Shown here: positions 52,950 to 62,380 of the stretch, piece by piece
Layout: each line of letters begins with the position of its first letter
Numbering within the stretch: position 1 is the stretch's first letter
Source of the DNA: Bacillota bacterium
Lineage (GTDB): Bacteria > Bacillota > Clostridia > Acetivibrionales > DTU013
Length of the DNA stretch: 64,000 nt
Assembly (NCBI GenBank): GCA_023411715.1
Contig: JAEYOM010000112.1
Location: 1-64,000 of the forward strand
Direction of reading: 5' to 3'
The notes under the pieces: generated by a model
What the model was told of the DNA's origin: nothing
What the model saw: only the letters and a program-made list of their open reading frames with translations
Databases searched by the model: none
Translations under genes and position numbers: made by a program

Positions 52950-54746
52950 ATGAATAAATTTTCTATTAGATTTGACAATGTCAGCATCAGGCGAAAATTC
53001 ATCCTGGTATATATCTTCTGCATCTTCCTGCCGGTAGTCGCAGGAGCCATAGTCTGGACGGCGTTCACGTCCCAGGAAATGTGGCTCAATTCGACTCATT
53101 ATCTGGAACAGAACTTCGAGGGAACAGCCAATGATTTCAACCTCCTTACACAGACTGCAATCAATATAGCCAATCAGGTCAACGCTGACAGTATGCTGCG
53201 CAATGACCTGTCCAAAGGCTTTAATACTCCTGCGGAGCATTACGAGCTTTACTGGGCGGCCTTACGAAACCGTTTTCAGATGTATTTGGTCAGTAACCCC
53301 GATATCGCGTTGGTTACGCTATATATAGATGATCCCCATTTTATAAATACGGATTTTTTCCGTGTGCTTGACGATTCGGTACGTAAAAGCGACTGGTACA
53401 GAATGGCCTCGGAAAGCAGTTCGAATTTAATTGTCTATCCCGGTTCGACTGCAATATCGATAACTCCTTATAAAAACAGGGTAACTGTCATCCGTAAGAT
53501 TAAAGCTCGGAATTACCTTAATAATGCAACAAGCTACCTGCTCATAGAATTGGAGCTGGATAGGGTAATAGACGAACTGAACCAGGAAAGCGGCAGCATG
53601 GATACCTTTCTTACGGTTACGGGAGACAAGATCATATGGGACACGCAGCACACCAATATAGATTCCTACAAGACAGCTCCCGTACTGAAACTGCCGCCCG
53701 ACAACAAATATTTCATCTTCCAGAAGGATATCGGCACAAAGCCTTATTTTGACGGTTGGAAGATAACAGGTTTTTATGACAAAAACCAAATATATAAAAA
53801 GCAATTGGTGGTTTTGGCTTATATCCTGCTGATAATGCTCTCTCTGGCTGCATTTTCAGTCTTTTTGATATGGGCGGTGCTCAATTCGATGCGCTACCGC
53901 CTGACAGCGCTGTCCGGCCATATCAAAAAAGTGAAGGAAGACCACCTCGAACCGCTGCCGCTCGACAATCCCGGCCAGGATGAGGTCGGCTGGCTGATTA
54001 CGGCATTCAACAAAATGATTGAAGAGATAAACGATTTGATAAATGAAGTTTATAAGCTTGAGATCGAGAAAAAGAGCATAGAGGTCGAGAATATACGTGC
54101 AGAGTACAAATATCTCCAGGCTCAGGTCGACCCGCACTTTTTGTTCAATACGCTGAACGCCATACTCGTATTTTGTGTTAAAAACAACTATACGGAGCTT
54201 TCTTCGGTTATCTCGAGCCTGTCGAAGCTCTTTAAAAGGCTTCTTATAACCGGGAGCGATCTTATAACCGTTTCGGAGGAACTTGACTTTATCGACAAGT
54301 ACCTTGCTATCGAGAAATTCAGATTCGGCGACAAATTCAGATATAATATACAAATCTCCCCGGAAGTGGTCGAGTCAAAACGCCTCATCCCTAAAATGAG
54401 CATCCAGCCGATCGTCGAAAACGCTTGCAAGCACGGCCTTCAATCGTCGGCGGACGACGACCGCCTGTTGCTTATAAAAGCCAGAATCGAAGACAAAGCG
54501 CTTGTCATATCTGTAAAAGATAACGGAGCGGGTATGGACAGTGAAATGGTCGAAGCAATAATGAACAGACTCGAAAGTAAGAATAATGAAACGGAAACGG
54601 AAGCGCAGGATGAAGCTGAGAGCGGCGTAGGTATCCAGAATGTCTATCAGCGTATGATCATGAATTATGCAGAAAGATTTCATTTCACGATACAAAGCAC
54701 GCTTGGACAGGGTACGGAAATAACGCTGCGTATTGAGGATGTATGA
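52950..54746 (+). CDS. YesM-type sensor histidine kinase
   Basis: 598 residues; start MNKFSIRFDNVSIRRKF. A first helix (about 17-38), an external dCache-like sensor (40-285), a second helix (288-312) and HAMP (313-368) are followed by the His_kinase domain with QVDPHFLFNTLNAI (about 395-410, phospho-His) and a HATPase (about 480-598: PIVENACKHGL, DNGAGMD, GVGIQNVYQRM). This is the LytS/YesM class that partners with YesN regulators. The ligand is probably sensed by the external domain or by the neighbouring binding protein. Confidence 0.9.
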   Translation: MNKFSIRFDNVSIRRKFILVYIFCIFLPVVAGAIVWTAFTSQEMWLNSTHYLEQNFEGTANDFNLLTQTAINIANQVNADSMLRNDLSKGFNTPAEHYELYWAALRNRFQMYLVSNPDIALVTLYIDDPHFINTDFFRVLDDSVRKSDWYRMASESSSNLIVYPGSTAISITPYKNRVTVIRKIKARNYLNNATSYLLIELELDRVIDELNQESGSMDTFLTVTGDKIIWDTQHTNIDSYKTAPVLKLPPDNKYFIFQKDIGTKPYFDGWKITGFYDKNQIYKKQLVVLAYILLIMLSLAAFSVFLIWAVLNSMRYRLTALSGHIKKVKEDHLEPLPLDNPGQDEVGWLITAFNKMIEEINDLINEVYKLEIEKKSIEVENIRAEYKYLQAQVDPHFLFNTLNAILVFCVKNNYTELSSVISSLSKLFKRLLITGSDLITVSEELDFIDKYLAIEKFRFGDKFRYNIQISPEVVESKRLIPKMSIQPIVENACKHGLQSSADDDRLLLIKARIEDKALVISVKDNGAGMDSEMVEAIMNRLESKNNETETEAQDEAESGVGIQNVYQRMIMNYAERFHFTIQSTLGQGTEITLRIEDV

Positions 54747-54752
54747 TCCGGG

Positions 54753-55877
54753 TCAGCGTGTTCCGTACTGCGTCGGTTTTTTGTGAGTGATCCTTTCGAA
54801 ATGCGAGAAAAAGTTATTATAGTTATTGTAGCCTACAGCGGTTGATATCACGCTCAATTTCATATCTGTAGATTCGATCAGTGCGATAGCCTTGTCTATC
54901 CTCAGCCGGTGCTGGTATTCATTTATGCTGCAGCCGAACTGCCTGCTGAAAGCGTCACCGAGGTACCCGGCCTCCATGAACACCATTTCCGCCAGATACG
55001 AAACACTCAATTCCCTGTCAAAATTCTTGTCGATGTGTTCTTTTACTTCGTACAGATAGCTGCGGGAATTTTTGCGTCTGTCTTCAAGCATCAGGCTGAT
55101 AGTCCGGAACAGTATGTCGGTTATTCGTTTTTTCAGTTCGTCAAAATCCAGCATGTCGTTTGGCTCGGGCAGCAATATAGTGCTGAGTTTGATGTTTCTT
55201 TCAAAAGCTATATGCAGTATGTGATAAACGCAGCTGTTCACCATGACACAGGCATTTGTCAGGCTTAATCCATTTGATTTGAAGAATTCAAACATCTCAT
55301 CGATGAGCTTATTTGCCTCCTCATAATTCATCAGCTTGACCGCCGCCGTCAGTTCTTCGTCAAAATTGTCCCTGACGGACTTCCACAGAACGGCGCCGCT
55401 TTCCGGGTTATGGGAGCCGCTGTTCGTCCCCTGTGCTTTACTTTTGTTCATTTTGAAGGTATCGATATCGGCCTGTGAAAAACCGTAGCTTGTTAAAAAC
55501 GCCGTGTCCAGTTTGTTTTTGATCTTGTTCAGGACCGTTATTATCTCATCCCTGTCAAGAGGCTTCAATAAATAGTAGCTGACATGATGCCGCATGGCTT
55601 CGCGGGCATATGCAAAATCGGAGTAACCGCTCAGTATCACATATTCTGTGCTCGTTCCGAGTTTCCGGGCTTCATGGATCAGTTCAAGGCCGCTTTTAAG
55701 AGGCATGCGTATATCGGTCATGACCAGATGAGGACGGAGCGTTTCGATCTTGGAAAGCGCTTCCTGACCGTTGGATGCTTCACCGCACAGTTCGAAACCA
55801 AATTCGTTCCAGGGTACCATTATCTTTAAACCTTCAAGCACCGACGGTTCGTCATCAGCTATAAATACTCTGTACAT
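54753..55877 (-). CDS. Second YesN-type response regulator
   Basis: 374 residues. Receiver domain with Asp55 (VMTDIRMPLKSG) and Lys in LLKPLDRD; middle region 140-265; AraC HTH about 270-374 (VSYLAEMVFMEAGYLGDAFSRQFG; LSVISTAVGYNNYNNFFSHFERITHKKPTQYG). It converges on the kinase gene with a 6-nt gap. Shorter in the middle region than the regulator at 51354. No separate kinase adjoins it, so it may also respond to the YesM-like kinase or to a remote one. Confidence 0.88.
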   Translation of the reverse strand: MYRVFIADDEPSVLEGLKIMVPWNEFGFELCGEASNGQEALSKIETLRPHLVMTDIRMPLKSGLELIHEARKLGTSTEYVILSGYSDFAYAREAMRHHVSYYLLKPLDRDEIITVLNKIKNKLDTAFLTSYGFSQADIDTFKMNKSKAQGTNSGSHNPESGAVLWKSVRDNFDEELTAAVKLMNYEEANKLIDEMFEFFKSNGLSLTNACVMVNSCVYHILHIAFERNIKLSTILLPEPNDMLDFDELKKRITDILFRTISLMLEDRRKNSRSYLYEVKEHIDKNFDRELSVSYLAEMVFMEAGYLGDAFSRQFGCSINEYQHRLRIDKAIALIESTDMKLSVISTAVGYNNYNNFFSHFERITHKKPTQYGTR

Positions 55878-56097
55878 GTCCTCTCCTCCGATGTAAATCG
55901 CTGTTCTAGTACTAATTTATACTATTGCTTTTTAAAATTCAACATAAACAAGCTGCAGTTTCACAATAATCGGCAGGTACACATAATATAATATGAAGGG
56001 AGCTTATTTTACTTTTTCTTATGAATAGATGTCTGATAATTTACTAAAGGTATCCGAATTTAATAGCGTCGATGCCCTACTTTAGGCGGTGTTTCAC

Positions 56098-57507
56098 ATG
56101 GATATTAAATATAGGCTGGCATCATCGGTTTCGAAAACGCTAAGTGAAGTATGCAGGGCTGCAAATTTCGGCGGCACATCTTTCCCGGGCAAAATAGCAT
56201 GCAAAATGTACCCGGATGCACTAAAAGAAGCAGCGAAGCATTACAAAATAATTATGGTTACTGGAACCAATGGAAAAACGACAACAACACATATTGTCGG
56301 GCAAATACTTAAGGAAAACGATATAAAGTATATAACAAACAAATCAGGTGCAAATTTAATAGGTGGTATTGCTACTACCTTTCTTAACTCGACTGGTTTT
56401 TTCGGAAAGCCGTCTGCCCAGGTTGCCTTAATCGAAGTTGATGAGGCAGCTTTCAGTACAGTATGCGATTTTATGGAGCCCGATATTCTCATTGTGACAA
56501 ATTTTTTCAGGGATCAATTGGACCGCTATGGTGAGCTTTATACAACCCTGAATAATGTCAAGCTCGGCGTGCGGAAATTAAAAAACACCAGCCTTATATT
56601 AAATGCAGATGATTCTCTGTGCGCATCCCTTGGTACAGGCAGCCAAAAAAAAGTTGTTTACTATGGAATGGGGCCCAACGCTTATAGGAATACCGAGAAA
56701 CCGGTTTATACAGATGCGATGTACTGTATCTATTGTAAAAACGAGTATAAATACTCTAACTTTGTATACGGGCATTTAGGAGGATTCAAATGTCCAAAAT
56801 GTGGTTATTCGAGGCCGCATTCCAGTATTACATGCTCATGCATTGATAAGCTGAATAGCTCTTATTCCCTGATTCAATTAGCAATTGACGATTTAGTAAA
56901 TAATATATTCAAGAAAAAAGAGTTGTATAAAGTGAGGATTAATTTACCCGGGCTTTATAATATATACAATTCTTTAGCGGCATTATCCTGCGGAGCGCTT
57001 TTAGGCCTACCGATAAAAAAGACTTTAAAATGCCTGGATAACCTTGAGTGCGGATTCGGAAGAATGGAAATCATTAAGGCAGATGGTAAGGAAATTAAGG
57101 TAATCCTTGTGAAAAATCCATCCAGCTTTAATCAAGCCATTAACTTTCTTATCACGGAAGAAAAACAAACCCAGGCTGCCTTTCTGGTGAATGACAGGAC
57201 AGCAGACGGAATAGATGTTTCATGGCTATGGGATGTTGGCTTTGAAAAACTGCAACGGATACAGGAGAAAATCAGCGGCATATTGGTTTCAGGACTTAGA
57301 GCGGAAGATATGGCTTTGAGGCTTAGGTATGCGGATATCGATGCGGATAAAATAATTCTGGTCAAAGATTACAGGGAAATGCTGCACAAAGGCTTAGCCA
57401 ATACATTGAAGGGCAGCAGCTTTTATATATTCGCAACATATACCGCAATGTTTGATGTTAGAAAGTATCTGAAAGAGATGTTTGGCCTCAAGGAATTCTG
57501 GGAGTAA
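56098..57507 (+). CDS. murT: Lipid II isoglutaminyl synthase subunit MurT
   Basis: 469 residues from ATG 56098 (AGGCGGTG 6-7 nt upstream; a GTG at 56089 is possible). Mur ligase P-loop VTGTNGKTTTT (about residues 55-65), FFRDQLDRYGE and the Mur-ligase C-terminal domain (DUF1727). A four-Cys zinc ribbon insertion (CIYCKNEY...CPKCGYS, about 215-250) is characteristic of MurT. With GatD it amidates the alpha-carboxyl of D-Glu in lipid II. The following gene is GatD, 41 nt downstream. Confidence 0.93.
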   Translation: MDIKYRLASSVSKTLSEVCRAANFGGTSFPGKIACKMYPDALKEAAKHYKIIMVTGTNGKTTTTHIVGQILKENDIKYITNKSGANLIGGIATTFLNSTGFFGKPSAQVALIEVDEAAFSTVCDFMEPDILIVTNFFRDQLDRYGELYTTLNNVKLGVRKLKNTSLILNADDSLCASLGTGSQKKVVYYGMGPNAYRNTEKPVYTDAMYCIYCKNEYKYSNFVYGHLGGFKCPKCGYSRPHSSITCSCIDKLNSSYSLIQLAIDDLVNNIFKKKELYKVRINLPGLYNIYNSLAALSCGALLGLPIKKTLKCLDNLECGFGRMEIIKADGKEIKVILVKNPSSFNQAINFLITEEKQTQAAFLVNDRTADGIDVSWLWDVGFEKLQRIQEKISGILVSGLRAEDMALRLRYADIDADKIILVKDYREMLHKGLANTLKGSSFYIFATYTAMFDVRKYLKEMFGLKEFWE

Positions 57508-57548
57508 AAGGAGAGTTTACTTTCTCAGGAATATAGGGGTGTAATAAA

Positions 57549-58301
57549 ATGTATGAACTCAATATATGTCATCTTTACCCTAATTTATTGAATCTATATG
57601 GTGATATAGGCAATATCACAGCTTTAAAAAAGCGTTCCGAATGGCGTGGAATAAACGCAACCGTGTCAAATGTGACTATCAGGGAGCGCTTCATTCCGGA
57701 AAACTACGATATTGTATTTCTTGGAGGCGGGCAGGATTATGAACAGGAAATTGTTCAAAATGATCTGATAAAGGAAAAGGCAAGTGAAATCAAAAATGCA
57801 ATAAAAAACAATAAGGTGTTTTTGTGCATCTGCGGGGGGTACCAGATGCTGGGAAACTACTATAAGACTTGGGAAGGCAAGGAGATTGAATTCCTTGGAG
57901 CGCTAAACCTTTGGACAATAGGAAGTAAAACAAGAATGATAGGAAATATGGTTTTTCAATGCGATTTCCTTCGGTCAAAGAATTCAGACGGAAGAATAGT
58001 TGGTTTTGAAAATCATTCGGGAAAGACCTATCTCGGTCCGGAACTAAAACCTCTGGGAAAGGTTTTAAAAGGGTATGGAAATAATGGTGAGGACGGGTTT
58101 GAGGGAGCAATCTATAAAAACGTTTACTGTTCATATTCCCATGGCAGTTTGCTCCCTAAAAATCCCGCATTAACTGATTATTTGATTACAAAAGCATTAA
58201 AGCAGAAATATAAAGATTTTATTTTCCTGCCACGCCTTGATAATAAATTCGAAGGGTTAGCCCATAATTCAATGATGCAAAGAGTGATTGGAAAAAGGTG
58301 A
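57549..58301 (+). CDS. gatD: Lipid II isoglutaminyl synthase glutamine amidotransferase subunit GatD
   Basis: 250 residues; class I glutaminase of the CobB/CobQ type. Nucleophile Cys95 (FLCICGGYQMLG) and catalytic His198 (YSHGSLLPKNP) are present. It produces ammonia from glutamine and channels it to MurT. ATG behind TAGGGGTG. Its last codons lie in the bidirectional terminator. Confidence 0.93.
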   Translation: MYELNICHLYPNLLNLYGDIGNITALKKRSEWRGINATVSNVTIRERFIPENYDIVFLGGGQDYEQEIVQNDLIKEKASEIKNAIKNNKVFLCICGGYQMLGNYYKTWEGKEIEFLGALNLWTIGSKTRMIGNMVFQCDFLRSKNSDGRIVGFENHSGKTYLGPELKPLGKVLKGYGNNGEDGFEGAIYKNVYCSYSHGSLLPKNPALTDYLITKALKQKYKDFIFLPRLDNKFEGLAHNSMMQRVIGKR

Positions 58302-58326
58302 ATACCTGAATTTTATTCACCTTTTT
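58292..58326. terminator. Bidirectional terminator between gatD and the VanW gene
   Basis: AAAAAGGTGAAT (58292-58303) pairs with ATTCACCTTTTT (58315-58326). Both flanking stop codons fall inside it, so it serves the two convergent genes. Confidence 0.88.
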
Positions 58327-59221
58327 CAATGATATGTGCCATGGGCGTATAATAGCTTGTTCCCAGTTGTTTTGTTATAACCGAACCATCAGAGTTTTTA
58401 ATTGTCACCCAGGACCTGACGGCAGCCCCATCCATCCCTTCAAGCAGCACCTTTTCAACACCTGGCTGCAACTCACGGTTTCTCTTATATATGATGGGAG
58501 CCTTTAGCACCTGCAGCCTTTCATGATGCCACTCAACTTCGGGCGGTTCTGCTTTACCGTAAAATGCAATATATAATATGTTATCAATACCCTCCGCCCA
58601 AATCAATACAGGTTCCGAAGTATCGTTCCTAAACTTGAAATCCAGTACCCCATAAGCTACGGTAGCATCCTGCCCGTAAGGCACGTAGGGTACCGGCATA
58701 CTGTGGGCATGCCTCTCCATAATACTCATATTACTCAAAACCGAAACATTATAAAGTGTTGAAGCAATTTTGCATACACCGCCTCCTACCGTAGTTGTTA
58801 AAACGGAACCGTTGTAAGTAGGGCCTTTCCGGAACCCTCTCGATTCGGTATAAGGGCCTATTTTCTGGTTCTGTGAGAATATTTGCCCCGGTTTTACAAC
58901 ACTGCCGGCCAATAGACGTGCTGCCAGATGCACGTTATATTCTTCACCCGGGAGCGGGTCGCGTAATACTGTCCGGTATGCGGCCATTAATACGGAAGTT
59001 CCGTTCTCTTCCCTTGATTTCTTAAATTCCTCATCGTTTTCCCAAGGGACAGTCGTGACTGCCCCTGAAGATAGTTGTTCGTGAACAAAGTTTTCCGGCT
59101 TGGTCTCCGGAAAGAGCACTTCCATTTCCCGGCTGGCTGAGAGATGCCTGAACCCGCAGAAAGGTGTAACGGTTTGAAAAGTTAATAAAGTTAATAATAT
59201 AGAAATAACTCTCCCAGTCAT
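58313..59221 (-). CDS. VanW-domain secreted protein
   Basis: 302 residues. N-terminal hydrophobic signal segment (MTGRVISILLTLLTFQTVTPF). The VanW domain spans about 85-225, with the conserved VKPGQIFSQNQKIGPYTESRGF, VGGGVCKIASTLYNVSVLSNM and ERHAHSMPVPYVPYGQDATV motifs. The last 50 residues form a G5-like beta segment. VanW proteins are common in Firmicutes envelopes; biochemical role unknown. No vancomycin resistance genes accompany it. Start context lacks a strong ribosome site. The 296-nt gap to the next gene holds nothing clear. Confidence 0.85.
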   Translation of the reverse strand: MTGRVISILLTLLTFQTVTPFCGFRHLSASREMEVLFPETKPENFVHEQLSSGAVTTVPWENDEEFKKSREENGTSVLMAAYRTVLRDPLPGEEYNVHLAARLLAGSVVKPGQIFSQNQKIGPYTESRGFRKGPTYNGSVLTTTVGGGVCKIASTLYNVSVLSNMSIMERHAHSMPVPYVPYGQDATVAYGVLDFKFRNDTSEPVLIWAEGIDNILYIAFYGKAEPPEVEWHHERLQVLKAPIIYKRNRELQPGVEKVLLEGMDGAAVRSWVTIKNSDGSVITKQLGTSYYTPMAHIIEKGE

Positions 59222-59517
59222 AGCTGATCTCCTCTATCAATTTGATAAGAATCAAACTTATTTATAGCAAATATCCTCGTTATTTTTTGCATTTTGAACC
59301 GCAAATACAGGTGTGAATATCTTCCTGCTATTTTGACAGCAGTACGCTTTATATGTTTCTGCTTGCGGATTACTCCGGTGATATTTGCGGCGGTACGGGG
59401 TTGGTGAGACCCTGCATAACAGTATTTAATATCTGTTCTTGACAATAAATTTTTATTCAATTACCTTAATGATATGGGGTAGCGCTACTTACAAAATAGT
59501 GAAGGGAAGTCTAATTA

Positions 59518-60525
59518 ATGTATCACGGAAGATTTAAAGGTACTCATTACGAGGCCGGCTACAAATGGGGCAGGCTGCTATTAGATCATGGAAAAACACT
59601 TGAACACTGCCCCACTTTTATCCCAGATGATGAAATGCGGAAATTCGCACAACTGTGCAAGGTTGAATACCAAAAATTCTATCCTGAACTTCTTGAAGAA
59701 ATACAGGGTATAGCGGATGGTCAGCAACTGCCGGTACAAATACTCGAAGCAATTCTTTTTCCAATGTACTGTATGCGTTTCGATAACCGTTGCACCTGCT
59801 TTGCGTTTCGAAACGATAATGAAATTCTCTTTGCTCGAAACAGCGATTTCCTTGTGAGTATTGAAAAACTTTACATGAACTGCCTATATGCACTCAAAAA
59901 TGCCTACTCATTCAACGGAAACACGACCGCTTATGTTGAAATGGAAGACGGAGTCAATGAACATTGCCTTGCAGCAGGATTGTGCTTTGTTTACCCGAAA
60001 ATAAACAAATCTGGATTTAACGCCGGGATGCTGATAAGGTATATTCTCGAAAAATGCAAAACTACAAGCGAAGCAATCTCCGTACTGAAAAACCTGCCGA
60101 TAGCCTCGTCTCAGACGATCACACTTGCGGACAGATTCGCCGATATCGCCGTCGTCGAGTGCAATGCTGAGAAGCTTGTGGTTATTCGGCCTGATACAGG
60201 CAAGAACTTCATTGCGGCAGCTAACTGTTTTGTTTCGCCCGATATGCAACAATTCCGAAATACAGAAGTCGACGACTGGCGTGCCGATGAACGTTATCGC
60301 ACAGCTTATAGCGCACTCATAGACAATTCTGCGAAAATGTCTACAGGGTTTGCTAAAGATGTATTGGCCGGAAAATACGGTTTCATGTGTCAGTACGACA
60401 GAAAAACAAATGCCGACACGGTTTGGTCCGTGGTTTACGACCTGAAAAGAAAGCAGATATGGCGTGCTGAGGGCAATCCATCCAGAAAAACATTCAAAGA
60501 AGATATACGAATGAAACTTCAGTAA
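59518..60525 (+). CDS. C45-type autoproteolytic acyltransferase/amidohydrolase
   Basis: 335 residues; ATG behind GAAGGGAAG. Member of the acyl-CoA:isopenicillin N acyltransferase/choloylglycine-like Ntn group. The candidate nucleophile is Cys92 (DNRCTCFAFRN), which becomes the N-terminus after self-cleavage, with conserved RNSDF just after. The C-terminal YDRKTNADTVWSVVYDLKRK..WRAEGNP is typical of the family. Substrates range from peptides and N-acyl compounds to beta-lactams; not assignable here. Stand-alone gene. Confidence 0.85.
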   Translation: MYHGRFKGTHYEAGYKWGRLLLDHGKTLEHCPTFIPDDEMRKFAQLCKVEYQKFYPELLEEIQGIADGQQLPVQILEAILFPMYCMRFDNRCTCFAFRNDNEILFARNSDFLVSIEKLYMNCLYALKNAYSFNGNTTAYVEMEDGVNEHCLAAGLCFVYPKINKSGFNAGMLIRYILEKCKTTSEAISVLKNLPIASSQTITLADRFADIAVVECNAEKLVVIRPDTGKNFIAAANCFVSPDMQQFRNTEVDDWRADERYRTAYSALIDNSAKMSTGFAKDVLAGKYGFMCQYDRKTNADTVWSVVYDLKRKQIWRAEGNPSRKTFKEDIRMKLQ

Positions 60526-60661
60526 AGTGATTGCCAATACTCGTATAACCTCTGAAATTCACTTTGTGTTGTGGTATTCCGATTTCATCCATGGTAAAAT
60601 TGAAACAGTTTACTTTTAGCTAAATCTGATTTAACAGGAAACCGGGGTTATAGAAAGGATA

Positions 60662-60706
60662 ATGAAAATGCAGCTCTGCATTGCTGCTGCTCCGTGCAAG
60701 GTCTGA
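60662..60706 (+). CDS. Leader peptide of the drug-efflux-type gene
   Basis: A 14-residue frame, MKMQLCIAAAPCKV, with AAAGGA just upstream. Its codons overlap the 5' arm of the attenuator stem (60689-60698). Ribosome position on it would decide which stem forms. No homologue is known to me, but the arrangement is that of inducible antibiotic-resistance leaders. Confidence 0.5.
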   Translation: MKMQLCIAAAPCKV

Positions 60707-60757
60707 ACCGGACAAAACTGCACGGAGCGGATTGAGTTTGTCCGTTAGGCTTTGCAC
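60689..60757 (+). promoter_or_regulatory. Attenuator with mutually exclusive stems
   Basis: Arm A GCTCCGTGCA (60689-60698) pairs perfectly with C TGCACGGAGC (60719-60728). Arm B CGGACAAA (60709-60716) pairs perfectly with D TTTGTCCG (60737-60744). A-region GTGCAAGG (60694-60701) can also pair with CTTTGCAC (60750-60757). A:C and B:D interleave and cannot both form fully. Confidence 0.65.
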
Positions 60758-60800
60758 TTTCATTAAAACGTTAAGATTTTATTGAAAGAGGAGCAAAGTC

Positions 60801-62099
60801 ATGATAAAAAATTTTAAAACAATTATCAGGGAGCTTCGTACTTTCCTGATTTTATGGATTACACAGTCGTTTTCGGCACTGGGTAGTGCAATGACCAGCT
60901 TCGCGCTGGTGATCTGGTCTTATCAGCAGCAAGGGTCGGCTCTTGCCACCTCGCTTCTGGCCATTTGTTCCTATGCGCCCTATGTCCTACTGAGTATTTT
61001 CGCAGGGGCACTTTGCGACCGATGGAACAAGAAAGCTATCATGCTGTTCAGTGACAGCTTTGCTGCACTTTGTACCGTTTCGGTGCTTATGCTGCTGACA
61101 ATGGGTAAACTCCAGATTTGGCATCTGTACCTGATTAACGCCTTGAATGGACTGATGAACACAGTACAGCAACCAGCGTCGGATGTGGCCATCAGCTTAC
61201 TGGCTCCGCAAAAGCACTATCAGAGGGTAAGCGGGATGCGTTCACTGTCCAATTCGCTGGTTACCATTCTTACGCCTGTACTCGCTACGGTAATGCTTTC
61301 CTTTACAAGCATCCGGTTTGTCATCCTGTTTGACTTGATTACATTTGCCACAGCGTTCGTGTCGCTGCTATGCTTTGTCAAAATCCCGCAGGCCGCAGAA
61401 CGAAGCAAAGCTGGGACCGAAACGGTATTGCGGTCTGCAAAAAGCGGTTTAAGGTATCTGGGGAACAACCGTGGAATCCTGGATCTGATCCTGTTTTTGG
61501 CCGTGATCAATTTTACCGCATCCATCTTCAACGCCGCCCTGCCCGCAATGATGCTCTCACGTGCCGGCGGCGGAAAGTTGGCTCTTGGCATGGTCAATAC
61601 TTTTACAGGGATATCAACGATGTTTGGGAGTATTTTGGTTTCTATCCTGCCACCTCCTAAAAGCCGGGTTCGAGTCATTTGCAATTGCCTGCTTTTTTCC
61701 ATGGGCACCGAGAATTTTATCCTTGCTTTTGGCAGGAGTACGCCTGTGTGGTGTTTGGGAGCAATTCTCGGCTGGATATTCATTCCTGTTATGGGCGCCA
61801 ATATGGATGTACTTTTTCGCACAAAAATCCCTATTGAGATGCAGGGGCGTGTCTATTCGGCACGGAATACTCTGCAGTTTTTCACCATTCCTTTGGGATA
61901 TCTGTGTGGTGGCGCTTTGGTTGACAGGGTGTTCGAACCGTTTATGGCAGCACAACCGATGGACAGCCTGTGGGTCGCACTGTTCGGAGCAGGAAAAGGC
62001 TCCGGGGCAGCTCTGCTGTTTTTTGCAATCGGGATTTTCGGCGCACTATCTTGCCTGCCGTTCCGGGCAGACAGAAATATTTGGAGATTGGAAGAATAG
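60801..62099 (+). CDS. MFS transporter, macrolide/drug-efflux (Mef-like) type
   Basis: 432 residues; ATG behind AAGAGGAG. Twelve helices; start ELRTFLILWITQSFSALGSAMTSFALVIW matches the MFS_3/Mef group, with ALCDRWNKKAIMLFSD as the helix 2-3 loop and NALNGLMNTVQQPASDVAISLL. These proteins export macrolides, tetracyclines or other drugs by proton exchange. A leader-peptide attenuator lies upstream, which supports inducible expression by a ribosome-active compound. Specificity cannot be read from the sequence. Confidence 0.86.
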   Translation: MIKNFKTIIRELRTFLILWITQSFSALGSAMTSFALVIWSYQQQGSALATSLLAICSYAPYVLLSIFAGALCDRWNKKAIMLFSDSFAALCTVSVLMLLTMGKLQIWHLYLINALNGLMNTVQQPASDVAISLLAPQKHYQRVSGMRSLSNSLVTILTPVLATVMLSFTSIRFVILFDLITFATAFVSLLCFVKIPQAAERSKAGTETVLRSAKSGLRYLGNNRGILDLILFLAVINFTASIFNAALPAMMLSRAGGGKLALGMVNTFTGISTMFGSILVSILPPPKSRVRVICNCLLFSMGTENFILAFGRSTPVWCLGAILGWIFIPVMGANMDVLFRTKIPIEMQGRVYSARNTLQFFTIPLGYLCGGALVDRVFEPFMAAQPMDSLWVALFGAGKGSGAALLFFAIGIFGALSCLPFRADRNIWRLEE

Positions 62100-62112
62100 T
62101 CGGACTGCAAAT

Positions 62113-62147
62113 CAGCACAGGGTAGCTTTATCATCTGCCCTGTGCTG
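62113..62147 (+). terminator. Hairpin after the efflux-type gene
   Basis: CAGCACAGGG (62113-62122) pairs perfectly with CCCTGTGCTG (62138-62147), 14 nt after the stop. There is no T-tract, so it may terminate weakly or protect the mRNA end. 62148-62290 shows nothing else. Confidence 0.5.
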
Positions 62148-62295
62148 GAAATGATAACCACGGGATAAAGGAACGGATGTGCTATTGCAATAATCTTTCG
62201 GAAGGTCCAACTTGGGCATGATCCCTATTTAATTCTCTAAAAGTCTTTTCTCCACTCATAGTAATTGAATTATTTACCTTTTTTACCGTTTCCTC

Positions 62296-62323
62296 TTGCA
62301 ATGTGAACTTTTTTGTAGATAAT
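62296..62323 (+). promoter_or_regulatory. Candidate promoter of the LacI-type gene
   Basis: TTGCAA (62296-62301) and GATAAT (62318-62323), 16-nt spacer. Start near 62330, which places the upstream in-frame ATG (62303) inside the promoter and supports the TTG start at 62381. Confidence 0.5.
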
Positions 62324-62380
62324 ATGGAATTATTGGATTTGTCTCCAGCAATAAACTATATAAGGAAAGGAACTGCATCC

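Noticed and set aside
55554..55829. Antisense ORFs over the second YesN-type regulator
   Set aside because: Mirror-frame artefacts of a clearly coding gene.
58313..59221. Vancomycin-resistance cluster because of VanW
   Set aside because: No VanH/A/X or VanRS genes nearby; VanW-domain proteins are common in Firmicutes without resistance.
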